The notes beneath the pieces are model-generated. The model made no database searches. It saw only the letters and a program-made list of their open reading frames with translations, and had not been told where the DNA came from. A stretch of 18,649 nucleotides of DNA, from NCBI GenBank assembly GCA_016205905.1, contig JACQSP010000065.1:1-18649 (forward strand), in the 5' to 3' direction. This document shows positions 1 to 7,254 of this stretch, piece after piece (the first letter of the stretch is position 1; each line of letters starts with the position of its first letter). This DNA comes from Candidatus Woesearchaeota archaeon. GTDB taxonomy: Archaea > Nanobdellota > Nanobdellia > Woesearchaeales > DSVV01. The translations under genes were made by a program, and so were the position numbers.

Positions 1-306
1 CGCTGTTCTCTTAAACGAACATCTTCTATCTATGAGTTTCTTGATTTAAGACATGGGCAAGAGCATACTAACAGAATAGTAGAAACACTTCCAACTATTT
101 TTCGCTGTTCTCTTAAACGAACCTCTTCCATCTATGAATTTCTTGACTCAAGACATGAGCAAGAGCAGACTAACAGAATAGTAGAAACATTTCCTGCTGT
201 TCTTAGCTGCTCTCTTAAACGAACAAAGGATGTTTATGACTCATTAGACTCAAAAGGAATTAATGCAAATGAATATATTGAGCAATTTCCTCTTTTGCTT
301 TACTTT
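1..306 (+). repeat. Three in-frame 102-bp tandem repeats
   Basis: Units run 1-102, 103-204 and 205-306. The first two differ at roughly 14 positions, several of them silent, and both open with the same 20 bases (cgctgttctcttaaacgaac). The third shares mainly the first 20 bases with the others. The period is an exact multiple of three and the frame stays open throughout, so this is a protein-repeat expansion inside a gene. The array may continue upstream of the window. Confidence 0.85.
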
Positions 307-477
307 TCACCTAGATTTATCAGAAATAATCCTTTAGATAAAATATTTGAGGTAATGAGAAGGCTTGAAGAGAGAAGGTCTAAACTTCAAACAGATAGTA
401 CTTTCAACTCAGGCGAAAGGGAAATATCTGTTTTTGATAAAGTAGCTTATCGACGATATAAAGAGCAAGAAGAGTAA
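1..477 (+). CDS. 3' part of a gene encoding 34-residue helical repeats, mTERF-like (partial)
   Basis: The reading frame is open from base 1 to the TAA at 475-477, so 158 codons of a longer gene are present and the start lies outside the window. Residues 1-34, 35-68 and 69-102 are three tandem units, each starting with (R/S)CSLKRT and containing a (I/V)Y(E/D) helix and a closing (I/V)E.(L/F)P hydrophobic segment. The first two are close copies; the third has diverged and carries a KGIN turn. The spacing (Pro, hydrophobic triplet, Ser, about 12 residues, Leu, Gly, about 10 residues, Pro) resembles the mTERF helical repeat of nucleic-acid-binding proteins, which is typically eukaryotic. The last 50 residues are charged, without repeats. 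The repeat structure is certain; the mTERF resemblance is my pattern reading and the function is unknown. It converges on the nucleotidyltransferase gene. Confidence 0.7.
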   Translation, partial: RCSLKRTSSIYEFLDLRHGQEHTNRIVETLPTIFRCSLKRTSSIYEFLDSRHEQEQTNRIVETFPAVLSCSLKRTKDVYDSLDSKGINANEYIEQFPLLLYFSPRFIRNNPLDKIFEVMRRLEERRSKLQTDSTFNSGEREISVFDKVAYRRYKEQEE

Positions 478-493
478 GCTTATGGATAATAGA

Positions 494-510
494 AATAAAA
501 CTGTTTTATT
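494..510. terminator. Short hairpin between convergent genes
   Basis: A perfect 7-bp inverted repeat, AATAAAA/TTTTATT, with a 3-nt loop sits in the 59-nt gap between the convergent stops at 477 and 537. It is followed by T-rich sequence on the plus strand. The stem is all A-T and weak, so a role in transcript ending is only a possibility. Confidence 0.25.
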
Positions 511-536
511 ATAACTGTTTATTTCAAACCTTCTTT

Positions 537-1247
537 CTATTCACTATAAACCATTTTCACTAACTCATATTTGGCACCATAATCTTCAAAAAGCTTTTTT
601 ATATACTTCTCTTTTTCCTTTGAAACCATTAAAGCGCCTTTGCCAACTTCAATTATATCTTTGTTATTAATAATTCCATTATAATTCTTTGTGACTTTTT
701 CTAGTTTTGGCATATTGTTTTTATTCTTTTCTAAACCTTTTTCTTTCTTATTTTTATCATGAATGCTTTTGTAATAAGAAGAGCTGTACCCATGAAGTAT
801 TTGGGAGAACCTTGATCTATACTTCTTTTTAAGTATTGTATATTTATAAAAAAGAAATGCTTTTAAACCTATTTTATACTTCTCAAATGTTATAAAACCT
901 CTGCTATAAACCAATTGCCCTTCTTCCATAATCTTTTTTAGCAAAGATTCATCCTTATCTTCTATTATTGTCCCCTGAAACTCTACATGTGCATTAACAC
1001 CATTTTGAAACGCAATATTTGTGATAAGATGATTAATCTGCTCCACTGACTTTTTTAGCGGCTTTTTTTGGTTGAGAATTACAAATAGATCTAAATCAGA
1101 GTGCCTTAAGGAAAAATCACCTCTTGCAACACTTCCATATAAATAAACCGCAATAATTTCCTTATAATCTTCAAATATTGTATACAATTTACCCAATGCA
1201 ATATTAAATTTATTCATTAATATCATCTTTTGCTTTTTATTTCTCAC
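537..1247 (-). CDS. Nucleotidyltransferase (pol-beta/MNT superfamily) with C-terminal domain
   Basis: The N-terminal half carries the minimal nucleotidyltransferase signature YLYGSVARGDF at 35-45 followed by HSDLDLFV at 49-56. The GS pair (38-39) and Asp51/Asp53 would bind the nucleotide and metals, and Glu89 in HVEFQ is the likely third carboxylate. Such enzymes move NMP groups to proteins, RNA or small molecules; in MNT/HEPN modules the MNT partner is often the antitoxin and AMPylates the HEPN protein. Residues 120-236 form a second region rich in Lys and aromatic residues, ending in a KGALMV strand; I recognise it only as a recurring extension of archaeal nucleotidyltransferases. The frame starts at a GTG (1245-1247), 8 nt after the HEPN-like gene stop; ATGs at 1226 and 1217 are alternative starts and keep the whole domain. 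All active-site residues are present, so it should be active. Confidence 0.8.
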   Translation of the reverse strand: MRNKKQKMILMNKFNIALGKLYTIFEDYKEIIAVYLYGSVARGDFSLRHSDLDLFVILNQKKPLKKSVEQINHLITNIAFQNGVNAHVEFQGTIIEDKDESLLKKIMEEGQLVYSRGFITFEKYKIGLKAFLFYKYTILKKKYRSRFSQILHGYSSSYYKSIHDKNKKEKGLEKNKNNMPKLEKVTKNYNGIINNKDIIEVGKGALMVSKEKEKYIKKLFEDYGAKYELVKMVYSE

Positions 1248-1255
1248 TCTTGTAA

Positions 1256-1669
1256 TTAACTGAGTTGTTTTCCATTCATATCTTTCGTTTCAACATTCTT
1301 CCTTAATTCTTTCATTGAGAGTTCAGCTAATTCTTTTATTACTGCATATTTATCTCCATTCTCACCTTTATATGCAACCTTGTTTCTCAAATTCCTGTCA
1401 ACTTCTTCAAATAATCCCTTAAATTGAGTACTAAATAAATCACTCTTTTCTGCAATCTTTCTATGCCTGTTTTCATGATTAAATGAGTGTTCATTTGTTT
1501 TTGCAAAAATCATTTCTACAAAATTAATAATACAATAAAAATAATTTTGTGAAGCAACGACCATATTAGCCTTTTTCTCTGTACTTATGGTCGATATAAA
1601 CAGATTATGATGCTTTACTGCGATTTCATAATGTATTTCTGCTGCTCTTTTATGTGTTTCTTGTTCCAT
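1256..1669 (-). CDS. HEPN-like helical protein paired with the nucleotidyltransferase
   Basis: A 137-residue, probably all-helical protein ends 8 nt before the downstream nucleotidyltransferase gene, the usual arrangement of HEPN/MNT pairs. The N-terminal helix (A-E-I-H-Y-E, 10-15) and the later segment RNLRNKVAYKGENG (92-105) match the layout of HEPN proteins, where an R-x4-6-H motif near the last helices forms the RNase site. Here the His expected after Arg95 is replaced by the AY of RNKVAY. The protein may therefore be a non-catalytic or altered HEPN, perhaps a substrate-binding partner rather than an RNase toxin. The start is an ATG preceded at about 5 nt by GTGAG, a plausible archaeal Shine-Dalgarno. 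The family call rests on motif layout, context and length, since HEPN sequences are poorly conserved. Confidence 0.55.
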   Translation of the reverse strand: MEQETHKRAAEIHYEIAVKHHNLFISTISTEKKANMVVASQNYFYCIINFVEMIFAKTNEHSFNHENRHRKIAEKSDLFSTQFKGLFEEVDRNLRNKVAYKGENGDKYAVIKELAELSMKELRKNVETKDMNGKQLS

Positions 1670-1685
1670 TATCTCACTACGTTAA

Positions 1686-1744
1686 CTTTTTAACTAGTTA
1701 AGCAGAACTTATATTTAAAGCTTTCTGCTTAATCAGTTAAAAAG
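1686..1744 (-). promoter_or_regulatory. Promoter of HEPN/MNT pair inside a 22-bp inverted repeat (candidate operator)
   Basis: Two 22-base arms (1686-1707 and 1723-1744) are inverted copies that match at 20 of 22 positions; the two mismatches are adjacent and central. The 15-nt spacer reads, on the minus strand, TTTAAATATAAG (1719-1708), a good archaeal TATA box. A start site about 26 nt downstream would fall near 1688 and leave a leader of roughly 18 nt containing the GTGAG ribosome site. The repeat therefore brackets the TATA box, which fits an operator for a dimeric repressor. A cruciform or RNA hairpin is the alternative. Confidence 0.6.
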
Positions 1745-1745
1745 G

Positions 1746-1974
1746 ATATTTTTTATAAAAATATTACTTCTCTCAATTTTTACATGTTTGTTTATCCTAT
1801 TAATGTTCTTTTTCCGCTCACAGCACGTTTGTGGGACGCAGTCCACAGTCACATGAAAAAGTTTTTTAAAAGAATGTTATTAAATAAGTTAAATTCATAA
1901 AAATAAACTAATAAATAAATTCGTGAGACGTGTGGCTGCGCCTAGGAACTAAATAAATAGTTATTAATAAATCA
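1746..1974. other. Gene-free stretch with two GC-rich islets
   Basis: This lies between the HEPN promoter and the end of hisS. No open frame is credible. It is very AT-rich except for two islets: 1814-1854, where TGTGGGAC and GTCCACA (1830-1847) can pair as a 7-bp stem with one bulged G and a GCA loop, and the element at 1923-1948 listed separately. Neither looks like a tRNA. A small RNA or hisS transcript-end structure is possible. Confidence 0.4.
1923..1948 (-). repeat. 26-bp dispersed element, copy 1 (downstream of hisS)
   Basis: Read on the minus strand, these 26 bases match 18593-18618 on the plus strand at 23 of 26 positions. Both copies lie 3' of a gene, in the same orientation relative to it: here about 26 nt after the hisS stop. 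The core is a GGC/GCC stem closing a G-N-A loop, and one mismatch between copies is the central loop base. It may be a transcript-end signal or a dispersed repeat. Confidence 0.5.
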
Positions 1975-3321
1975 TTAACATCCAACACTATTCAATATCC
2001 CTCTAATATCCAAGAACTCTTCTTTCCCTGTTTTCATGTTTTTCAGCTTGTATTTTTTCTTTTTCAATTCTTCTTCGCCGATAAAAAGAACATAAGGAAT
2101 ATTATAGCTGTTTGCATATTCTAAATTCTTGCTTATTCCTTTTCCCATGATATCCATATCAACCTTTAATCCGTTGCTTCTGAGCTCTTCAACAATTTCC
2201 GCTGTTTTTTTCGCTGTTTTATCAAAAGGGATAGGTATCACATAAAGCTGTGTCACTGTTTTCTTTCCGTCTATCTTTTTAGATTTTTTAATTTCATTTA
2301 ACATCAACGTAATAGGTTCAATGCCAAAACTTATGCCAAGTGCAGGAAACTCTCTGTTTGTGCCTAAGAATTCGCTGATCATCTTATCCCATCTTCCGCC
2401 GCCTGCTAAACTTGATTTAAATTCAATCTTTGAGTTTTCCTCGTTAACAAACACTTCAAAAACAGTTCCAGTGTAATAGCTTAATCCTCTTGCGAGTGAA
2501 ATAGAAAATACAACATTGCTTTTTTCTTTTAATTCTTCTTTTTTGCTGTCTGTGCAATCTGCATAATTAAACACTTCTTCAATTTCATTTAATCCTTCAA
2601 CTGCTTTAGTTGATTTTAACAATTTCCTCAGCTTTTCCAGCTTCTGTGTATTTGTGCCGTCTGTTTTCAATATCTTAAACAGCTCGTCAACCTTTTTTTT
2701 AGGTATTCCTTTTTCATCTAATTCTTTTTCTATATCTTTTAACTGCACTTTTTTGAGTTTGTCAATTGCAATAATAACATCATTTTTTTTATCTTCAGGA
2801 ATCTTTAAGTCTTCAAGCAATCCATCTAAAAGTTTTCTATTGTTCACTTCGATTATTACATCCAAGCCAATGCTTTCAAAGACTCTTTGTGTTACTTTTA
2901 TAAATTCAGCATCTGCAATCATATTCTTTGTTCCGACAGTATCAACATCACACTGCCAGAATTCTCTTTGCCGTCCTGTTTTTATTGGCCCATCTCTGAA
3001 CACTTGGCCCATTTGATATCTTTTAAATGGCATCTTCATATTAGGATTCATGCCGATAAACCTTGCCAAAGGAACAGTTAAATCATATCTTAATCCAAGC
3101 TCGCGATTGCCCTGATCATTAAACCTGAAAGTTTCCTTTAATATCTCTGCCCCGCCTGCATATTTTGCGCTGAGAACATCGAACCGTTCAATTATTGGCG
3201 TTTCCAACGGCGAGAAGCCATATAACTCGAAAATAGCCCTCAATTTATCAATAACTTCCTGCCTGGCAATTTTTTCTTCAGGCGGATAATCCTTTGTTCC
3301 TTTTGCTCTTTCAAGATTCAT
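1975..3321 (-). CDS. hisS: Histidyl-tRNA synthetase
   Basis: This class II synthetase charges tRNA-His with histidine in the cytosol. The 448 residues follow the family order: GTKDYPPEE near the N-terminus, motif 1 around LETPIIE (39-45), motif 2 (VFRDGPIKTGRQREFWQCD, 107-125), an insertion domain around 165-265, the histidine-specific RGLSYYTG segment (278-285), GGGRWDKM (307-314), motif 3 region GISFGIEP (329-336) and an anticodon-binding domain (about 355-448). The style is closest to archaeal and eukaryotic enzymes. Two catalytic-core positions are unusual: the histidine-A motif has RGLS where RGLD is the rule, and motif 3 ends in Glu-Pro where Glu-Arg is expected. Both readings were checked on the bases. 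The gene has its own TATA box and follows P8 by 61 nt, so it need not be part of the long upstream cluster. Confidence 0.95.
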   Translation of the reverse strand: MNLERAKGTKDYPPEEKIARQEVIDKLRAIFELYGFSPLETPIIERFDVLSAKYAGGAEILKETFRFNDQGNRELGLRYDLTVPLARFIGMNPNMKMPFKRYQMGQVFRDGPIKTGRQREFWQCDVDTVGTKNMIADAEFIKVTQRVFESIGLDVIIEVNNRKLLDGLLEDLKIPEDKKNDVIIAIDKLKKVQLKDIEKELDEKGIPKKKVDELFKILKTDGTNTQKLEKLRKLLKSTKAVEGLNEIEEVFNYADCTDSKKEELKEKSNVVFSISLARGLSYYTGTVFEVFVNEENSKIEFKSSLAGGGRWDKMISEFLGTNREFPALGISFGIEPITLMLNEIKKSKKIDGKKTVTQLYVIPIPFDKTAKKTAEIVEELRSNGLKVDMDIMGKGISKNLEYANSYNIPYVLFIGEEELKKKKYKLKNMKTGKEEFLDIRGILNSVGC

Positions 3322-3345
3322 TATAACCTAAATTAAACTATTGAT

Positions 3346-3353
3346 TTATATAA
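3346..3353 (-). promoter_or_regulatory. TATA box for hisS
   Basis: On the minus strand TTATATAA lies in the 61-nt gap between P8 and hisS. Its centre is about 28 nt upstream of the ATG at 3321, so transcription would begin at or within a few bases of the start codon. A leaderless transcript is common in archaea and fits the lack of a clear ribosome site. Confidence 0.6.
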
Positions 3354-3382
3354 TTTTTGGAGAAAGGGATGGGAAACTAATA

Positions 3383-4381
3383 CTAAGGAATATTTAATTT
3401 ACTTACCCTTCTTGCTCTCAACCCTTTTAATCCCCTTTCACCCCAGACTTGCTCAACAAACTTATAATATATTTGATTGACAAGAACACTTCTGTCTCTG
3501 TTATGTACGCGTTTAAGAACTGCCTCTTCCTCACCATTTGGTTTAATAAACACAACATGATTATATGCATTATAATAGCATGCATTTATATCATAAAGAG
3601 CACAAATGATAATTCTTCTAAGTGTTTCTTTGTTAAAGGTTTTATAAGTAATATTATTTCCTGAATAATCAATTGTATGTTGAGTTTTACTTCTTAAGGT
3701 GATTATACCATTTCTTGAATATTTTCCAACCCCTGTACCAGTGGAATTAACACAGCCATCCACGTCAACTTCAAAATACTGGCTATCTTCGCACAAATCT
3801 GTTACCTCACCATGAATCTTTATTTTTGCTAATCTTTTTTTGTCTTCATTCAATCTGTCTCCATTCAGTCTGTATCCTATATGGCTAATTATCCTTTGAG
3901 AATTTTCAGCAACTAAATTAAAATTATTATATCCTGAATCATAACTGTTTTGAATAAGCTGTGTTGTAAATATGCCAATCCTTTGTGAAGTTAAATCATG
4001 GTCATATATAATTACAGGTATATTCTCTGTTTCATAAAGCATTGCCTGAAAAACAATCCCTATTTCATCAGGCGTTAATACTTCTGTCAATGTTTTTTCT
4101 AAATGTCCTTTAAACATAGAATTATAATAAACTTTGCGGTTAAGTTTTAACGCTTTGTGAAACTTTTTTAGCACACTTACAGTTTTAGAGCTAGGCTCTA
4201 CTTTTATTTTTCTCCTCTCGTCAGGTTTCCGCGCAGTATATCCTCTAATCAAAGCGTCTAAACCGTCGTCTAAACCATCACCCAAACTATCGTCGCCTGG
4301 TCCTTTGATGTGGACGTGTGTCAATCCCGCTATTTGCGATACTAATGTTTGTGATTGTGTGTTTTCATGTGCAATTGCCAT
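3383..4381 (-). CDS. Paralog P8: acidic-tail/beta-helix protein, type A
   Basis: Last of eight paralogs in the MoxR/VWA cluster; the family is unknown to me. Residues 1-60 are the shared tail: Gln/Thr-rich start, HVHIKGPGDD (22-31), three Gly-Leu-Asp-Asp-like units, then RGYTARKPDERRK. A helical domain follows with VLTPDEIG (101-108) and SYDSGYNNF (146-154). Residues 185-248 are a strand-rich region with KIKIHGEV and VDVDGCV, a worn form of the beta-helix rungs seen more clearly in P4 and P7. A FIKPNGEEE strand (278-286) and a type A ending with YYKFVEQVWGERG (305-317) close the protein. It resembles P3 and P5 most (the LTEVLTP and FTTQLIQ segments). The ATG is 1 nt after the P7 stop, indicating co-transcription. 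No signal peptide or membrane segment is visible. It may be a client or effector of the ATPase machine. Confidence 0.75.
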   Translation of the reverse strand: MAIAHENTQSQTLVSQIAGLTHVHIKGPGDDSLGDGLDDGLDALIRGYTARKPDERRKIKVEPSSKTVSVLKKFHKALKLNRKVYYNSMFKGHLEKTLTEVLTPDEIGIVFQAMLYETENIPVIIYDHDLTSQRIGIFTTQLIQNSYDSGYNNFNLVAENSQRIISHIGYRLNGDRLNEDKKRLAKIKIHGEVTDLCEDSQYFEVDVDGCVNSTGTGVGKYSRNGIITLRSKTQHTIDYSGNNITYKTFNKETLRRIIICALYDINACYYNAYNHVVFIKPNGEEEAVLKRVHNRDRSVLVNQIYYKFVEQVWGERGLKGLRARRVSKLNIP

Positions 4382-4382
4382 G

Positions 4383-5234
4383 TTAATCTGCCCTCTTCAA
4401 TTCTTCTGTTCCGTCTGGGTGGATTAAGTAAAACTTATGACTTTTATTTTTTTGAAAATATTCTAAGAGTTTGTCTAATGTTTTTGGGTTTTGTGTTTTG
4501 AAAGTGCAGCCGATTGTATCATCTGTATAGTTGTCTGTATTAACACCTTCATTTATTGTAAAAGAAGAATATTTTGCCCCAAAACCAAACCAATTCCCAA
4601 CATCACCTTTTACAGTTATAATAGAATTATATATTTTATAACCACAACATGAATTAGCATTCCCATTTATTGTAAAAGAAGAGCAGAATGCATTCATGCC
4701 GCAATTAACTCCAATATCCCCATCTATTTGAACAGATATCATTCTATAAGGCAAACCACAAAAATTTTCACCGAAATGATCTAACTTTTTTGACAGAACT
4801 ATTGTATTTAAAACAAAATTATTATACCCTGCATTATAACTATTTTGAATTAATCTATTGATAAATCTGCTTGTTCCTCTGCTATAATCTTTTTCGTAGT
4901 CCTCAAATCCTACTGTTAATTGTAAGAACGCGTTAATATCTTCAACTGTCAAAACATCTTCTATCCCGTCTAAAATTTCCTTATTCTTTATAAAATAATT
5001 TTTCCGCCCCAAAAACAGTTCGTATCTCCTTAAAAGATTACCAAACTTATTCTCGCCAACAACTTTTACCTTTCTTTTCTCGTCAGGTTTCTGCGCAGTC
5101 TGTCGCCTAATTAAAGCGTCTAAACCATCGTCGCCTGGTCCTTTGATGTGGACTTGCGATAATCTCATAGTTTGTGGTGCTATTTTTGGTGGTACTAATA
5201 TTTGCGGTTGTGCGTTTTCGTGTGCGGTGACCAT
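4383..5234 (-). CDS. Paralog P7: acidic-tail/beta-helix protein, type B, short tail repeat
   Basis: The shortest paralog (283 residues). The tail has SQVHIKGPGDD (26-36) but only one Gly-Leu-Asp unit before ALIRRQTAQKPDEKRK. The helical part has FGNLLRRYE, DVLTVEDIN (93-101; LTP has become LTV) and SYNAGYNNF (132-140). Four clear rungs follow, at 171-189, 190-208, 209-227 and 228-247. They show (D/N/K)G(D/N) followed by a C/F-G turn and a SSFTI strand, close to the GXGXG beta-helix pattern of glutamate synthase and FwdC. Several rungs have Cys in stacked positions. The protein ends just after FYLIHPDGTEELK, lacking the C-terminal extension of type A members. It follows P6 by 21 nt. Structure prediction from the repeat is reasonable; the function is unknown. 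Confidence 0.75.
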   Translation of the reverse strand: MVTAHENAQPQILVPPKIAPQTMRLSQVHIKGPGDDGLDALIRRQTAQKPDEKRKVKVVGENKFGNLLRRYELFLGRKNYFIKNKEILDGIEDVLTVEDINAFLQLTVGFEDYEKDYSRGTSRFINRLIQNSYNAGYNNFVLNTIVLSKKLDHFGENFCGLPYRMISVQIDGDIGVNCGMNAFCSSFTINGNANSCCGYKIYNSIITVKGDVGNWFGFGAKYSSFTINEGVNTDNYTDDTIGCTFKTQNPKTLDKLLEYFQKNKSHKFYLIHPDGTEELKRAD

Positions 5235-5255
5235 TTTGAGTTAAATTTCTTTTTA

Positions 5256-6197
5256 TTAAAATAAGTTTAGTTTACAAATTAAATTATAATATCCACTATC
5301 TATGTTTCTTTGTATATTTGGTTCAATGAATCTATAATATTCTTTGTTGATATCTATTTGTGCTTTGCTGTTATCTAATTCACAAACTCTGAATTTAAGA
5401 ACTAACTCTTCCTGTCCGTTTGGTTTAACAAATAGAATTTGGTAACTGCACTTCTGAGAATCTAAACCAAAAGTATGCGATATTAACTTTCCAAGTGTTT
5501 CTTCGTTTCTTGTCTTTAACCTGCTTTCAGATAACTGAATCCCCAAAATACCTTCATCAATCGGAAAGGTCCCATTAATAGTAATTGCACAATTTCTAGA
5601 TCTAAGCCCTAATCCTTGAAGGTCTTTTACCATATTTCCATTTATTTCAAACTCACAGTATGAACTAAATTTACATACTCCTTGTACATCACCATCAATC
5701 TTAACTTTCACGTATTTTTCTTCGGTTCCATCTAAATGGCATCCTATATTCCTAATTGTCTGTGAAGAGCATTTTGTGTTTAAATCAAAATTATTATTGC
5801 CTGCATTATAACTAAGCTGGATTAATTTTGTTATAAAAACCCCCAAGGTTTCTGGTATTAACTTATCCAATGTTTCATTTTTTGGTTCACTTTCTATTTG
5901 ATAACATATTAACTGTAAAGCAGCCTCAATTTCTGCTGGTGTTAATACTTCTGTTAATTCTGTGATTATTCTATCTTTATGTTCTCTAAAACGTTCGACA
6001 TAACACAGAGAGTCTCTATCGAATTTTAGCAATGAACCAAATTTTTTCAATACTTCTTTTAATCCTAAATGAGAAGATAAATCTGCTGCTACTTTCCTCT
6101 TTTCATCAGGTTTCCGCGCAGTATATCCTCTAATTAAATCGTCTAAACCGTCGTCTAAACCATCGTCGCTTGGTCCTTTGATGTGCGTAGCTGCCAT
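5256..6197 (-). CDS. Paralog P6: acidic-tail/beta-helix protein lacking the Gln-rich start
   Basis: P6 begins MAATHIKGPSDD, so the roughly 20-residue Gln/Thr/Pro-rich start of its sisters is missing while the HIKGP core, two Gly-Leu-Asp-Asp units (13-20) and RGYTARKPDEKRK are kept. This suggests that the HIKGP-to-PDEKRK part is the functional piece of the tail. The helical domain has EVLTPAEIE (83-91) and SYNAGNNNF (129-137). The strand-rich region (162-228) holds rungs beginning IDGDV, INGNM and INGTF. A FVKPNGQEELVLK strand (256-268) and a NKEYYRFIEPN segment (284-294) place it near type A, though it is the most divergent. Its ATG is 2 nt beyond the P5 stop. No catalytic motif is recognised. 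Confidence 0.72.
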   Translation of the reverse strand: MAATHIKGPSDDGLDDGLDDLIRGYTARKPDEKRKVAADLSSHLGLKEVLKKFGSLLKFDRDSLCYVERFREHKDRIITELTEVLTPAEIEAALQLICYQIESEPKNETLDKLIPETLGVFITKLIQLSYNAGNNNFDLNTKCSSQTIRNIGCHLDGTEEKYVKVKIDGDVQGVCKFSSYCEFEINGNMVKDLQGLGLRSRNCAITINGTFPIDEGILGIQLSESRLKTRNEETLGKLISHTFGLDSQKCSYQILFVKPNGQEELVLKFRVCELDNSKAQIDINKEYYRFIEPNIQRNIDSGYYNLICKLNLF

Positions 6198-6199
6198 TT

Positions 6200-7174
6200 T
6201 TATAATGTACGAAGATAACTTTCTTTTACTACTCTTATTTGTGGAGTGCCTCTTTCTCTGATTACTTGCTCACAAAATGAATAATATTTTGGATTAGCCA
6301 TCATTTCTTCTGGAGATTTTTCTGTGTGTCTAAGAACAAATTCTTCTGTTCCATCTGGATTAATAAACACAAAAAAGTTATTTGAATCATGCTCACATGC
6401 AACACAGCTTATTAATTTTGCAAGTGTTTCCTTGTCAGTAGCTTTTAATGTGCTGTCAAAGATTTTCAATATATTTTTACTCATATCTGAAATCTCACCT
6501 CTAAAAGTAAATGTACAATATTGTGAATTATATCCTGTTCCTAAATGGTCATATGTTGTATTCCCATATAAATCATAATTACAATACTGAGAAAATGAGC
6601 CTAAATCACCAGTATCGCCAATTAGTTTAATGTTTATATATTTATTATCAGCACCTTTTAGTCTAAATCCAATATGATTAATTACTCTTTGAAAACCTTT
6701 TGAAACCAATACAAAATCATTATTGCCAGCATTATAACTGAGTTGGATAAGCTGTGTTGTAAACATACCAATCCTTTCTGAGGTTAAATCATTCCAGTAA
6801 TCTAATTGTTTGTTCTCAGTTTCATAAAGCATTGCTTGAAAAAAGATTCCAATCTCAGCTGGTGTTAATACTTCTGTCAATGTTTCTTCTAAATGTTTTT
6901 TGAATTTAATGACATAATAAGTATCTTTATCAAGTTTCAATACATCACGAAATTGTTCTAACACAGCAATCATAGTTTTAGAGCTATGCTCTACTTTTAC
7001 TTCTATTTTCTCGTCAGGTCTTCGCGCAGTTTGTCGTCTAATTAAATCGTCTAAACCGTCGTCTAAACCGTTAACTATGTCATCATCGCATGGTTCTTTA
7101 ATATGAACTTGCGATAGCGCTAGTGCACTTTGTTGTGTGGATGCTTGTGTGTTTGGTTGTTGTGCAACTGCCAT
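6200..7174 (-). CDS. Paralog P5: acidic-tail/beta-helix protein, type A, first after the VWA gene
   Basis: The tail reads SQVHIKEPCDDD (21-32), with the usual KGPGDD changed to KEPCDD, then two Gly-Leu-Asp-Asp units and RRQTARRPDEK. The helical domain has EVLTPAEIGIFFQ (101-113), LTSERIGMFTTQLIQ and SYNAGNNDF (146-154), nearly the same as in P3. The strand-rich segment (about 180-245) has IKLIGDTGD and FRGEIS starts. INPDGTEEFVLRHT (271-284) and a YYSFCEQVIRERG helix (297-309) follow, the latter shared with P8. An 80-nt gap separates it from the VWA gene, the longest between paralogs, with an 18-bp direct repeat at its ends, so a local start of transcription is possible. P3 and P5 look like a recent duplication pair placed on either side of P4 and the VWA gene. 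Confidence 0.75.
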   Translation of the reverse strand: MAVAQQPNTQASTQQSALALSQVHIKEPCDDDIVNGLDDGLDDLIRRQTARRPDEKIEVKVEHSSKTMIAVLEQFRDVLKLDKDTYYVIKFKKHLEETLTEVLTPAEIGIFFQAMLYETENKQLDYWNDLTSERIGMFTTQLIQLSYNAGNNDFVLVSKGFQRVINHIGFRLKGADNKYINIKLIGDTGDLGSFSQYCNYDLYGNTTYDHLGTGYNSQYCTFTFRGEISDMSKNILKIFDSTLKATDKETLAKLISCVACEHDSNNFFVFINPDGTEEFVLRHTEKSPEEMMANPKYYSFCEQVIRERGTPQIRVVKESYLRTL

Positions 7175-7176
7175 GT

Positions 7177-7246
7177 TAATCTTCTCTTAATTAATTGCAT
7201 CATCTTTTTTAACAGATTATTCATTAAATAATCTTCTCTTAATTAA
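7177..7246 (-). repeat. 18-bp direct repeat flanking the VWA-P5 gap
   Basis: The minus-strand sequence TTAATTAAGAGAAGATTA occurs at 7229-7246 and again at 7177-7194, the second copy running to 2 nt before the P5 ATG. The repeat bounds almost the whole gap. It may mark a past duplication or insertion junction, and its AGAAGA core could also act as a weak ribosome site. Confidence 0.55.
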
Positions 7247-7254
7247 CTAACTCA

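Noticed and set aside
1..306. Regular repeats that might be a CRISPR array
   Set aside because: The period is 102 bp, there are no unique spacers, and all units are in one open reading frame as protein repeats.
1814..1854. tRNA or known small RNA gene in the GC-rich islet
   Set aside because: It is too short, with no T-loop or acceptor-stem pattern; only one small hairpin can be drawn.
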